DNA of 64,000 nt. Origin: JAFAXD01 sp963833605 (GTDB lineage Bacteria > Pseudomonadota > Alphaproteobacteria > Rhizobiales > Xanthobacteraceae). The translations under genes were made by a program, and so were the position numbers. The notes beneath the pieces were generated by a model. That model was not told the DNA's origin and made no database searches. It saw only the letters and a list, made by a program, of their open reading frames with translations. Positions within the stretch are counted from its first letter, which is position 1; each line of letters starts with the position of its first letter. Below are positions 9,795 through 18,218 of this stretch, one piece after another. The DNA lies in contig CAWHYZ010000023.1 of NCBI GenBank assembly GCA_963833605.1, forward strand, positions 62,001-126,000, written 5' to 3'.

Positions 9795-10219
9795 GCGGAT
9801 CGGGCGAGCGCAAGCAGCCCGTGCCGGTCGTCCTGGTCGCGGCTTGCGCGCTGGTCGACGCCGATGGTCGCGTGCTCATCGCGCAGCGCCCGGCTGGGCG
9901 CGCGATGGCCGGATTGTGGGAATTTCCCGGCGGCAAGATAGAGCCGGGCGAGCGGCCGGAGGAGACACTGATCCGCGAGCTCAAGGAAGAGTTGGGGGTC
10001 ACTGTCACCGAGCCGTGCCTAGCGCCGCTGACGTTCGCAAGCCACGGCTACTCCGACTTCCACTTGCTCATGCCACTCTTCGTGTGCCGGCGCTGGGAAG
10101 GAACGCCGTCCGCGCTTGAGGGTCAAACGCTCAAATGGGTGCGGCCGAACCAGCTGCGCGAGTTTCCGATGCCGCCCGCCGATCTGCCCCTGATCTCGCA
10201 TTTGATGGCGTTGTTGTAG
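9791..10219 (+). CDS. mutT: Nudix hydrolase, 8-oxo-dGTP diphosphatase type
   Basis: The 142-residue protein starts at a GTG that overlaps the argJ stop. It has a complete Nudix box, beginning GGKIEPGERPEE and ending RELKEELGV (about residues 45-67). The AGLWEFPGGK context is typical of MutT, which removes oxidised dGTP from the nucleotide pool. The argJ-mutT pairing is common in Rhizobiales. Substrate specificity cannot be read from the sequence, so MutT is a family-level call. Confidence 0.85.
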   Translation: MSGSGERKQPVPVVLVAACALVDADGRVLIAQRPAGRAMAGLWEFPGGKIEPGERPEETLIRELKEELGVTVTEPCLAPLTFASHGYSDFHLLMPLFVCRRWEGTPSALEGQTLKWVRPNQLREFPMPPADLPLISHLMALL

Positions 10220-10285
10220 CGAAGCCCCTTGATTATCGGCGCACACTTCATCTGGATTATCGACCTACGATCGGAGAGATGGGCG

Positions 10286-11182
10286 TCACTGCCCCGCCTT
10301 TTCGCCCGCAGACTGTTCCGGGACGCCGAGTGCGTCCGCGAGCCGCACGCGCGCCGAGCCAGGGCGTAGGGGCTGCTGCTGGCTTGCGTGCGGCACCCAG
10401 CCCGAAAGCCAAACGATGTCGAAGGTCGCGCGCAGCTTACCGTCAGGATCGGAGAAGCGCTCACCGTAGATCTCAGCCATGCGTAATAGCGTGGCGCGCC
10501 GCAACGGCATTTGTCGGCGTTCGACGAGCACATTGGTCGCGCCCATCCGGCGCAAGTCATGCATCAGTGCGACCACCGAGGAGTAGCGTACGGTGACGCG
10601 GTCCACATCGGTCACCGCCAGCGTGAAGCCGGCGCGCTGCAGCAGCGCCCCTATCTCGCGCACGTCAGCAAATGGCGCAACGCGGGGCGAAACCCCGCCT
10701 TCGATCTCCGCCTCCGCCGACGCGAAACACTGCCGCAGCTCGGTGAGTGTCTCACCGCCCATGAGCGCCGCCAGCAACAACCCGTCGGGTCTGAGTGCAC
10801 GGCGGATCTGTACCAACGTCCCCGGCAGATCGTTGACGCTTTGCAATGCCAGTGCCGACACCACGAGGTTAAGGCTCGCATCGCCGAACGGCAGCGCTTC
10901 TTCGTCGGCGACGACGGCGCAACGCGAACCGCCGCTTGGAGCCGCGGGCAATACGGCGATCAGCTCTCCGACCGCCGGGTGACGGGCGAGCGCATCGCGC
11001 AGATCGTTTGTTAGCGTTCCGAGATCTACCGCGACCTCGAAGCGCCGCACGACGCCAGCTAATCGTTCCGCGAGATCATGCGCAACGCGATCGAGCAGGA
11101 ACGTGGCCGGGCCGAGCGCACGCGCTCGCGCCTGCCGAGTACGAAGCAGCGCGCGGTCAAATATGATCGGAGCGCCCGTCAT
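10286..11182 (-). CDS. SAM-dependent methyltransferase, BioC/NDUFAF5-like
   Basis: This 298-residue protein has a class I methyltransferase fold (about 45-160): a degenerate motif I region around VAVDLGTLT, ADEEALPFGDASLNLVVSALALQSVND as the middle motifs in two parts, and a GLLLAALMGGETL stretch. The N-terminus IFDRALLRTRQARA is characteristic of the alphaproteobacterial family related to mitochondrial NDUFAF5, often found divergent from comF as here. The mitochondrial relative hydroxylates a complex I subunit, so the bacterial activity is uncertain. The motif I glycines are less regular than in UbiG. Confidence 0.75.
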   Translation of the reverse strand: MTGAPIIFDRALLRTRQARARALGPATFLLDRVAHDLAERLAGVVRRFEVAVDLGTLTNDLRDALARHPAVGELIAVLPAAPSGGSRCAVVADEEALPFGDASLNLVVSALALQSVNDLPGTLVQIRRALRPDGLLLAALMGGETLTELRQCFASAEAEIEGGVSPRVAPFADVREIGALLQRAGFTLAVTDVDRVTVRYSSVVALMHDLRRMGATNVLVERRQMPLRRATLLRMAEIYGERFSDPDGKLRATFDIVWLSGWVPHASQQQPLRPGSARVRLADALGVPEQSAGEKAGQ

Positions 11183-11247
11183 CGATCATTCCTGGTTGTC
11201 CACTGTCTGAGGTTGAGCCTCATTGCAGCCGGCGATACGGTAGCCCG

Positions 11248-12045
11248 ATGACCTCCGCGGCGACAGAGATGCCCACGCCTTCGCGGCGCACCAGTTTCAC
11301 GCGCAGCTTGCGCGCCGGCGCCCGCCGCATTCTGGACGTTGCCCTGCCGCCGCTCTGTGCGACTTGCCGCGCGCCGGTCGCCGACCAAGGCGGCTTGTGC
11401 GCACAGTGCTGGTCGAAGCTCACATTCATCACCCGGCCCTATTGCGAGCGCCTGGGGATTCCGTTCGTGTACGATCCGGGGCCTGGAATCCTGTCCATGG
11501 AGGCGATCGCCAATCCACCACCCTACAATCGTGCACGAGCGGCGGTGCGCTACGATGAGACCGCCCGCAATATGGTGCAGGCGTTCAAATATGGCGACCG
11601 ACTTGATCTTGCGCCGGCCATGGGGCGCTGGATGGCGCTGGCAGGGCGCGAGCTCCTGACCGGTGCCGACGTCTTGGTCCCGGTGCCGCTGCATTGGACA
11701 CGGCTGTGGGCGCGCCGCTTCAACCAGGCCGCCACCCTGGCCAAAACGATCTCACGCCAAAGCGGCGTGCCGATTACCTACAACACGCTCAAACGCGTGC
11801 GGGCAACGCGCCAACAGGTAGGGCTGACCCAAGTCGAGCGCGCAACCAACGTCCAGGGCGCGTTCCGGGTGCCCGATGAAAGTCGAGGCGCGGTGCGGGG
11901 GCGGCGCCTCTTGCTCATCGACGATGTCCTGACATCAGGTGCAACCCTTGATACCTGCGCGCGAATCCTGCTGCGGGCGGGGGCAGCCAACATCGACGTG
12001 CTGGTCTTCGCGAGGGTTGTCCAGGCCCATCGCAGCGCCATATAG
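11248..12045 (+). CDS. comF: ComF-family phosphoribosyltransferase-like protein
   Basis: The 265-residue protein has an N-terminal zinc-finger-like segment (CATC...CAQC, about 39-58) and a C-terminal PRTase domain with the PRPP-binding loop LLLIDDVLTSGATLD. ComF proteins are linked to DNA uptake in some bacteria, but in alphaproteobacteria the role is undefined. It heads a tightly packed run with grxC, a nitrilase and a DUF1178 gene. ATG 11272 is an alternative start. Confidence 0.85.
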   Translation: MTSAATEMPTPSRRTSFTRSLRAGARRILDVALPPLCATCRAPVADQGGLCAQCWSKLTFITRPYCERLGIPFVYDPGPGILSMEAIANPPPYNRARAAVRYDETARNMVQAFKYGDRLDLAPAMGRWMALAGRELLTGADVLVPVPLHWTRLWARRFNQAATLAKTISRQSGVPITYNTLKRVRATRQQVGLTQVERATNVQGAFRVPDESRGAVRGRRLLLIDDVLTSGATLDTCARILLRAGAANIDVLVFARVVQAHRSAI

Positions 12046-12082
12046 TGCAGTAGCGCTGACCAATGTGCCGCAAAGGCCCGAC

Positions 12083-12349
12083 ATGTCTGTTGTCGAGATT
12101 TATACAACCCCGTTTTGTCCCTATTGCATTGCTGCCAAGGACTTACTCACCCGCAAGGGGGTTAATTTTACGGAAATCAACGTGATGGGCGACACTGCCC
12201 GGCGAGCCGAGATGGTCAAGCGCGCCCACGGCGGCCGGACAGTGCCTCAGATCTTTATCGGAAAGACGCATGTGGGCGGCTGCGACGACCTATATGAACT
12301 GGACGATGCCGGCAAGCTCGACCCCTTGCTGGAGGAGGTGCCCGGATGA
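12083..12349 (+). CDS. grxC: Glutaredoxin 3 (dithiol, CPYC)
   Basis: The 88-residue protein has the glutaredoxin active site TTPFCPYC (Cys12/Cys15), the cis-Pro motif TVPQIFIG and the glutathione-binding GGCDDLYEL. It reduces disulfides and glutathione mixed disulfides in the cytoplasm. ATG 12083 gives the canonical start MSVVEIYTTP; longer readings only extend into comF. Its stop overlaps the next start as ATGA. Confidence 0.94.
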   Translation: MSVVEIYTTPFCPYCIAAKDLLTRKGVNFTEINVMGDTARRAEMVKRAHGGRTVPQIFIGKTHVGGCDDLYELDDAGKLDPLLEEVPG

Positions 12350-13221
12350 GCACGCAGACCCCCGGCTTTCGTGTTGGCCTGATCCAGATGCGCTCGGTGC
12401 GAACGCCGGCACAGAACATCGACACGGCCAGCAAGCTCATCAAGGAAGCCAAGGCGGGCGGCGCCGACTATGTGCTTACGCCGGAGATGACAAACATTGT
12501 CGAGCGCAAGCGTGAGAATCTATTTGCGGCGATAGTGCCCGAGGACAAGGATCGTTCGCTCGCGGCTTTTCGTGAACTGGCGCGGACGCTCGGCATCTGG
12601 GTTCATATCGGCTCGCTCGCAATTGATGTGTTGCCGCAAAAGGGCGTCAATCGTTCGTTCTTGATCGATCCCAAAGGCGAGGTCGCGGCACGCTACGACA
12701 AGATCCATATGTTTGACGTCGATCTCGCCGGCGGCGAGAGCTACCGTGAATCGGGGACGTTCCGGCCCGGCGAGTTGGCAGTCGCTGTCGACCTGCCCTG
12801 GGGCAGGCTCGGCCTCTCGGTCTGCTACGATTTGCGTTTTCCGGCGCTCTACCGGGCGTTGGCCGAGGCCGGCGCGCTATTCATCACCATCCCGTCGGCG
12901 TTCACCAAGCAGACCGGCGAGGCCCACTGGCATGTGCTGACGCGCGCGCGCGCCATCGAGAACGGATGTTTTGTCTTCGCGGCCGCCCAGGGTGGGCGAC
13001 ACGAGGATGGACGCGAGACCTTTGGCCACTCGGTCGTGATCGACCCCTGGGGACGCGTGTTGGCGGAAGGCGGCACGGAGCCGGGCGTGATCTTTGCCGA
13101 CGTTGATCCCTCGGAGGTCGCGACCGTGCGGACGCGGATTCCTTCGCTGCAGCATGGGCGTCGTTTCGAGGTGGTCGAGCCGATCGCCGAGCCGAGCCAT
13201 CTTCACGTGGTTCAATCATGA
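12346..13221 (+). CDS. Carbon-nitrogen hydrolase, Nit1/Nit2-like amidase
   Basis: The 291-residue protein has the Glu-Lys-Cys triad of the nitrilase superfamily: Glu in LTPEMTN, Lys in RYDKIHMFD and the nucleophile in SVCYDLRFP. The pattern fits the Nit2/omega-amidase or deaminated-glutathione amidase branch, and the grxC neighbour agrees with a glutathione-repair role, though that is inference. Both ends overlap their neighbours by 4 bases, indicating one operon. Confidence 0.88.
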   Translation: MSTQTPGFRVGLIQMRSVRTPAQNIDTASKLIKEAKAGGADYVLTPEMTNIVERKRENLFAAIVPEDKDRSLAAFRELARTLGIWVHIGSLAIDVLPQKGVNRSFLIDPKGEVAARYDKIHMFDVDLAGGESYRESGTFRPGELAVAVDLPWGRLGLSVCYDLRFPALYRALAEAGALFITIPSAFTKQTGEAHWHVLTRARAIENGCFVFAAAQGGRHEDGRETFGHSVVIDPWGRVLAEGGTEPGVIFADVDPSEVATVRTRIPSLQHGRRFEVVEPIAEPSHLHVVQS

Positions 13222-13700
13222 TCCGTTATTCGCTCCACTGCGAGCGCAACCACGACTTCGAGAGCTGGTTTGCGAACTCGGAGGCCTATGACAAGCAGGT
13301 CAAGCGCAAGCTCGTGACGTGCCCGGTCTGCGGTTCGGCCAAGGTCGAGAAGGCCATTATGGCGCCACGGCTGGCCGGCACCCACCAACACCGCGCATCC
13401 CTGCCTGAGCCGTTGCCGATGCCGGCGCCGCCGGCCGCACCGGAGGCGCGCGGACCGGTCGCCATGATCTCGCCGCAGGAGCGCGAGTTCCGCCAGAAGC
13501 TGAAAGCTCTGCGCGACCATCTGACGGCGAATGCCGAGCACGTGGGCCCGCGCTTTCCCGAAGAGGCGCGCAAGATGCACTATGGCGAGATCGAGCATCG
13601 CTCGATCTACGGGGAGGCCTCGCCCGACGAAGCCAAGGCGCTTCACGAAGAAGGCATCGAGTTCCATCCACTCCCGGTGCTACCGGAGGATCGGAATTAG
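13218..13700 (+). CDS. DUF1178 family protein with CxxC zinc-ribbon-like motif
   Basis: The 160-residue protein opens MIRYSLHCERNHDFESWF and has CPVCGS at about 35-40, then a proline-rich linker and an acidic C-terminus (HPLPVLPEDRN). These are hallmarks of DUF1178, a conserved alphaproteobacterial family of unknown function. The Cys at 8 plus the CxxC pair suggest metal binding. It overlaps the nitrilase stop and closes the comF-grxC-nitrilase operon. Confidence 0.88.
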   Translation: MIRYSLHCERNHDFESWFANSEAYDKQVKRKLVTCPVCGSAKVEKAIMAPRLAGTHQHRASLPEPLPMPAPPAAPEARGPVAMISPQEREFRQKLKALRDHLTANAEHVGPRFPEEARKMHYGEIEHRSIYGEASPDEAKALHEEGIEFHPLPVLPEDRN

Positions 13701-13745
13701 GATCCGCTAGTTCGGCGATGCCGAAGAACAGGCATTCCGATTGGC

Positions 13746-14642
13746 TCAATATGCCCAAATCAATAATACGACGCCGGCGATGATGAGCACGATCCCAACC
13801 GCTTCGCGCATGGTCGTCGGTTGCTTGAACACGAAGCGCGAGATCGCCTGCGCGAACAGCACCTCGACCAGCGCGAGCGTGCGCACGCTCGCGGCGGTCG
13901 CGATCGCGAAGGCCAGATACCAGAACTGGGAGGCGAGCGCGCCCATGAAGCCGGCGAACAGCGACGGCCTCCAGGCGCGCGCGATCGCAAAAAGTACATG
14001 ACGGGCGCGAACGTAGAGATAAAGTGTCAGTACCACTGATTGCAACGCGAGCCCGATCACTAGGGTGAATGTCGCCGCCATCACGAAGCTTGGATCGTGC
14101 AAGCTCAGAATCGCGCCGCGAAACCCAATTGCGGAGAGACCGAACAGCGCGCCCGAACCCAACCCCATCAGGGTCGGCTTGAGGCCACCGGACATCGCGC
14201 CCGGCTTGACCGACATCAGCACTACGCCCGCCGTCGCGGTAACGATGGCGACCGCCATCGGCAACGTGACCGGATCGCCCAGCAGGATGAGCCCGAACAG
14301 CGCGACCTGAATCGGCTCGGTCTTGATATAGGCAATCGTGACCACGAACGAGCGCTCGCCCATGGCTGCGAGCATCAGCGCGGTAGCTGCGAATTGCATT
14401 CCCGCGCCGTCAACGACCCAGACCCAGTAGATCGGATCGGGCGTCGGCAGGCCGCGGCCGAGCGCGAGCATAACGCCGACCAGAAAGATGAGAGCGAACG
14501 GAAACCCAAACAGGAAGCGGACGTGGGTCGCCCCCACGGTACCGAGCTTCTTTGTGAGCTCGCGCTGAGTGGCGTTGCGCACGGTCTGCGCCGCCGCCGC
14601 GATTACCGTGAAGACGGCCCACAGCCAGGGAAAGAACAGCAT
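13746..14642 (-). CDS. EamA/DMT-family transporter, ten membrane segments
   Basis: The 298-residue protein is hydrophobic throughout, with about ten predicted helices in two repeats, as in drug/metabolite (EamA) exporters. The first half ends near GVVLMSV and the second near IIAGVVLLIW, the repeated end-motif of this family. Substrate cannot be deduced. It converges on the DUF1178 gene with a 45-base gap. Confidence 0.83.
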   Translation of the reverse strand: MLFFPWLWAVFTVIAAAAQTVRNATQRELTKKLGTVGATHVRFLFGFPFALIFLVGVMLALGRGLPTPDPIYWVWVVDGAGMQFAATALMLAAMGERSFVVTIAYIKTEPIQVALFGLILLGDPVTLPMAVAIVTATAGVVLMSVKPGAMSGGLKPTLMGLGSGALFGLSAIGFRGAILSLHDPSFVMAATFTLVIGLALQSVVLTLYLYVRARHVLFAIARAWRPSLFAGFMGALASQFWYLAFAIATAASVRTLALVEVLFAQAISRFVFKQPTTMREAVGIVLIIAGVVLLIWAY

Positions 14643-14696
14643 TCAATATTCTCTTACGTCATCATTCGCTTACGTCATCGCCGGGTCATGCGCCCA

Positions 14697-14718
14697 GTCC
14701 GGCAAAATCAAACCGGAC
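14697..14718. other. Inverted repeat GTCCGG/CCGGAC
   Basis: A 6-bp perfect stem with a 10-base A-rich loop lies in the 185-base gap between ubiG and the EamA gene. On the minus strand it follows ubiG and could help end that transcript. Evidence is only the symmetry. Confidence 0.3.
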
Positions 14719-14770
14719 AGTATGGGCCCTGAACCGGTCATCCATCCAAATACTGAAACGTTCTTTTCGT

Positions 14771-14810
14771 GATGGATGCGCGGGTCAAGCGCGCGCATGA
14801 CAACGGGAGG
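14771..14810. repeat. Dispersed intergenic repeat (GGATGCGCGGGTCAAG type)
   Basis: The stretch GATGGATGCGCGGGTCAAG followed by a complementary GCGCGCATGACAAC half resembles a highly repeated intergenic unit of Bradyrhizobiaceae. Read backward it gives the spurious peptide MRALDPRIH seen in many wrongly called ORFs. It lies just past the ubiG stop. Confidence 0.5.
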
Positions 14811-14827
14811 ATTGCGCGTCAGGTGTT

Positions 14828-15568
14828 CTATGACGGCCGGCTGGCCGCCATCATGTAGTTGACATCCATGTCGTCGGCCAGTTGCCAGCGGTCGGCCAAC
14901 AAGTTGTAAACCACCCCGCGCTCGTCGATCACCCGCAGGCCGCCGAGCTCGAACGCGATCTCCAGCTCGTTCGGGGTAACGAACTTGTCCCAGCGATGGG
15001 TGCCGCGCGGCAGCCAACCGAGCACGTATTCGGCGCCTACGATCGCCAGCGCGAAGCTCTTGAGCGTGCGGTTGAGAGTGGCGGCGATCATGAGCCCGCC
15101 CGGCTGCACCATGTCGGCGCAGCGCCGCACGAACAGTTTCACGTCGGTGACGTGCTCGACGACCTCCATGGCGAGCACCAGTTCGAACCGTTCGCCGGCA
15201 TCCGCCAGGGCCTCCGCGGTGTCGACCCGATAGTCGATCGCGGCCTCGTTCTCCCGCGCGTGCAGTTGGGCAGCGGCAATGTTTGTGCTCGATGGGTCGA
15301 CCCCCACCACCTCGCCGCCGATGCGCGCCAGCGGCTCGGACAGGAGGCCGCCGCCACAGCCGATGTCGAGTACCCGCAGGCCCGCAAGGCAATCAAGCCG
15401 CTTGGGCTCGCGCCTGAAGTGTCGGCACGCCACGTCGCGGATATAGCCGAGCCGCGCCGGATTGAGCTTGTGCAGCGGCGCCATCTTGCCGCGCGGATCC
15501 CACCATTCGTCCGCCAGCGCCGAGAAGCGGGCAACCTCATCGTGATCAACAGTGGATGCGGATAGCAT
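14828..15568 (-). CDS. ubiG: Ubiquinone 3-O-methyltransferase UbiG
   Basis: UbiG performs both O-methylations in ubiquinone synthesis using S-adenosylmethionine. The 246-residue protein carries VDHDEVARFSALADEWWD at the start and the SAM-binding motif VLDIGCGGGLLSEPLA, then MEVVEHV and GGLMIAATLNRT, all typical of UbiG. Length is normal. It is divergent from the uracil-DNA glycosylase gene with about 100 bases between likely starts. Confidence 0.93.
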   Translation of the reverse strand: MLSASTVDHDEVARFSALADEWWDPRGKMAPLHKLNPARLGYIRDVACRHFRREPKRLDCLAGLRVLDIGCGGGLLSEPLARIGGEVVGVDPSSTNIAAAQLHARENEAAIDYRVDTAEALADAGERFELVLAMEVVEHVTDVKLFVRRCADMVQPGGLMIAATLNRTLKSFALAIVGAEYVLGWLPRGTHRWDKFVTPNELEIAFELGGLRVIDERGVVYNLLADRWQLADDMDVNYMMAASRPS

Positions 15569-15667
15569 GCGACGCTAACCTTTGAGTTGCGAGGCTTCCG
15601 CGCAGGTCTGGGAACTCGTGCGCAGAAACCGACGTTTGAGAGTAACGCAAATCCGAGCAAGAAATTC

Positions 15668-16339
15668 ATGTGTGCGACACGCCGTTTTACCTCCACAGGA
15701 CAGCCCGAATTGTTCCAGTCGGACGCCGTCGAAGCACGTCCACGCATATTTGCCCAACTCCGCCTAGCCGCCGCGAGCTGTGAGCGTTGCCCGCTCTATG
15801 AGAATGCTACCCAGACCGTCTTTGGCGAAGGGCCGATGCACGCACCCGTCATGTTTGTCGGCGAGCAACCGGGCGATCAGGAAGACCTGCAGGGCCAGCC
15901 GTTCATCGGTCCGGCCGGAAAGATATTCGATCGCGCCCTCGCCGAGGCCGGCATCGACCGCAAGCGCGTCTACGTGACCAATGCAGTCAAGCATTTCAAG
16001 TTCGAACCGCGCGGCAAGCGCCGACTGCACAAGAAGCCGAACGCCTATGAGATCGAGCGCTGCCGCTGGTGGCTCGATGGCGAGATAGACTTGATCGAAC
16101 CGCAGCTCGCAGTCGCGCTCGGGGCGACGGCAGCACGCGGCTTGTTTTCCCGCCCAATCACCATCGCGCGCGTGCGCGGCGCGTTTATGAAATTGCGCGA
16201 CCGCGTCGAGGGCTTCGTCACGGTGCATCCTTCCTCGCTGCTGCGAGCGCCCGACAAAGTGGCACGTGCCCGCGAATATGAGAAATTCGTGCACGACATG
16301 CGGCTAATCGCCCGCCACGTACCTGCCATCAGGGCCTAG
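15668..16339 (+). CDS. udgX: UdgX-type uracil-DNA glycosylase with R-loop KRRLH
   Basis: The 223-residue product belongs to the Fe-S family-4 uracil-DNA glycosylase superfamily: GEQPGDQEDLQG (65-76), FIGPAGK, VTNAVKHFKF and VHPSSLLR. The insertion GKRRLHKKP (about 116-124) matches the R-loop that defines UdgX; in the studied mycobacterial enzyme the His of KRRIH bonds covalently to the abasic sugar after uracil removal. Here it is His121. Cys38, Cys41 and Cys132 are probable cluster ligands. In-frame TTG 15587 would add 27 residues of non-family sequence, so ATG 15668 is preferred. Neighbours give no functional hint. Confidence 0.85.
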   Translation: MCATRRFTSTGQPELFQSDAVEARPRIFAQLRLAAASCERCPLYENATQTVFGEGPMHAPVMFVGEQPGDQEDLQGQPFIGPAGKIFDRALAEAGIDRKRVYVTNAVKHFKFEPRGKRRLHKKPNAYEIERCRWWLDGEIDLIEPQLAVALGATAARGLFSRPITIARVRGAFMKLRDRVEGFVTVHPSSLLRAPDKVARAREYEKFVHDMRLIARHVPAIRA

Positions 16340-16532
16340 GCGCGCAGCCTGATCGAGCGGCGCGAGGCTATTCGCGGCGGGCGTTGCGCCGGGCCGATCG
16401 CCGAGCGCAGCCAGAAAGCGCGCGCGTACTGCCGTCGCGTCGAGGCAATCGCCGCTTCGAGTTCGCCCACGGCCTCATCGAAATTTGCCGGGATCGAGAC
16501 GTAACAACGCCAGGCTCCGTCACCGAGCCCTT

Positions 16533-16646
16533 GGTGCCAGGCTCCGCCAGCGTTTGCAGCCTGACGGCAAAGTTGGGCGCCTCGCCGACGAGCGCTTCCT
16601 CGCGCGCCGCACCGCTTCCGACCATGTCGCCCGACCACGGCCTGTC
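16533..16646 (-). pseudogene. Remnant of a class III adenylate/guanylate cyclase
   Basis: In one minus-strand frame the translation contains VGSGAAREEALVGEAP followed by NFAVRLQTLAEPGT. This matches the cyclase-domain segment usually reading VG.GAA.E.AVVGETPNLAARLQ.LAEPG in rhizobial adenylate cyclases. Nothing upstream or downstream continues the domain, so it is a decayed fragment of under 40 codons. The rest of the 379-base gap before lysC (16340-16718) has no other gene that I can support. Confidence 0.55.
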
Positions 16647-16718
16647 TCATCGAGTTGCGAACCCACAAGCCCACCGCTATGGAATACGCGCCCTTACCGG
16701 AGCACAGAACGCGCATCC

Positions 16719-17972
16719 ATGGCTCGCCTCGTCATGAAATTCGGCGGAACCTCGGTTGCCGACATCGACCGCATCCGCAATGTCGCGCGCCACGTCAAGC
16801 GGGAGGTCGACGCCGGCCACCAGGTCGCGGTCATCACCTCCGCCATGGCGGGTGCGACCAATCGGTTGGTCGACTGGTGTCGCGAAGCCGCGGCGATGCA
16901 TGACGCGCGCGAATACGATGCGGTGGTCGCCTCTGGCGAGCAGGTCACTGCCGGCCTGCTGGCCATCACGCTCGAGGCGATGGGCATCAACGCCCGCTCC
17001 TGGCTAGGCTGGCAATTACCGATTTCGACTACCGATGCGCATGCGACAGCGCGTATCGTCAACGTCAACGGGGCCGAGCTGATTGCCCGTTTCAAGGAGC
17101 GCAACGAAGTCGCGGTGATCGCGGGCTTTCAGGGCGTGCACCGGGACACCGGCCGTATCACCACACTTGGCCGCGGCGGCTCCGACACATCCGCGGTCGC
17201 GGTCGCCGCCGCGATCGCGGCCGAGCGATGCGATATCTACACCGACGTGGATGGGGTCTACACTACCGACCCGCGGGTGGTGCCGCGTGCGCAACGGCTC
17301 GACAAGATTGCGTTCGAAGAAATGCTCGAGCTTGCCTCCCAAGGCGCGAAGGTCTTGCAGGTGCGCTCGGTTGAGCTAGGCATGGTGCACAATGTGCGCA
17401 TCTTCGTGCGTTCGAGCTTCGACAAGCCCGAGGACATCGATCCACACGGGACCCCGCCCGGAACGCTGATCTGCGATGAGGGAGAGATCATGGAGCAACA
17501 GGTCGTTACCGGCATCGCATTCTCCAAAGACGAGGCGCAGATCTCGGTCCGCCGGATCGAGGACAAGCCAGGCGTCGCCGCCGCGATCTTCGGGCCACTG
17601 GCCGACGCCAACATCAATGTGGACATGATCGTGCAGAATGTGTCGGCGGACGGCGCCACCACCGACCTCACCTTCACGGTGCCGGCCGCCGACTTCGAGC
17701 GCGCCAAGGACACCCTTGACAAAGCGAGGGAGAAGATTGGCTACCAGCGTATCGACGGTGCGACCGACGTGACCAAGGTATCGGTGATCGGGATCGGCAT
17801 GCGCAGCCACGCTGGTGTTGCCGCCAAGGCCTTCCAGGCCCTGGCCGACCGGCAAATCAACATCCGCGCGATCACCACGTCGGAAATCAAGTTTTCCTTG
17901 CTGATCGACGGGGCGTTTACGGAGCTCGCGGTACGAACCCTGCATTCGCTCTACGGACTGGATAAGGCCTGA
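16719..17972 (+). CDS. lysC: Aspartate kinase
   Basis: The enzyme phosphorylates aspartate, first step to lysine, threonine and methionine. The 417-residue product begins MARLVMKFGGTSVADIDR, has GRGGSDTSAVA and TDVDGVYTTDPR in the kinase domain, and two C-terminal ACT domains (about 265-410) with KPGVAAAIF and SVIGIGMRSHAGV. These imply allosteric feedback control. ATG 16719 is chosen because the KFGGTS motif normally lies within the first dozen residues; the reading frame is open far upstream but without family sequence. lysC-ptsP is a conserved neighbourhood. Confidence 0.95.
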   Translation: MARLVMKFGGTSVADIDRIRNVARHVKREVDAGHQVAVITSAMAGATNRLVDWCREAAAMHDAREYDAVVASGEQVTAGLLAITLEAMGINARSWLGWQLPISTTDAHATARIVNVNGAELIARFKERNEVAVIAGFQGVHRDTGRITTLGRGGSDTSAVAVAAAIAAERCDIYTDVDGVYTTDPRVVPRAQRLDKIAFEEMLELASQGAKVLQVRSVELGMVHNVRIFVRSSFDKPEDIDPHGTPPGTLICDEGEIMEQQVVTGIAFSKDEAQISVRRIEDKPGVAAAIFGPLADANINVDMIVQNVSADGATTDLTFTVPAADFERAKDTLDKAREKIGYQRIDGATDVTKVSVIGIGMRSHAGVAAKAFQALADRQINIRAITTSEIKFSLLIDGAFTELAVRTLHSLYGLDKA

Positions 17973-18218
17973 GGAGCGGTGCAGCAAGCTATCCCCAACC
18001 CCGCCCGCTGACGCCAGCAACCGCCCCGGAAAGGGAGGGGTAGCGTTTGCTGCGCAAAAAACTTCATCGCGCCGCAGCATGGCTGTGCCTTGCGGCGCCG
18101 AGGCCCGGTTCGCTATAGCCATAGGGGATGATCGCCGCGGGCCGGGTTCCCGTGCGCGTTTTCTCAACGCTTTCATGCCGATCGGGGGCGGCCCCCGTCG
18201 GGGATGCGGCAGGACCTG

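Noticed and set aside
16336..16716. 126-residue minus-strand ORF upstream of lysC as a real gene
   Set aside because: The only recognisable part (cyclase remnant) lies in a different frame, and the ORF overlaps the lysC leader.
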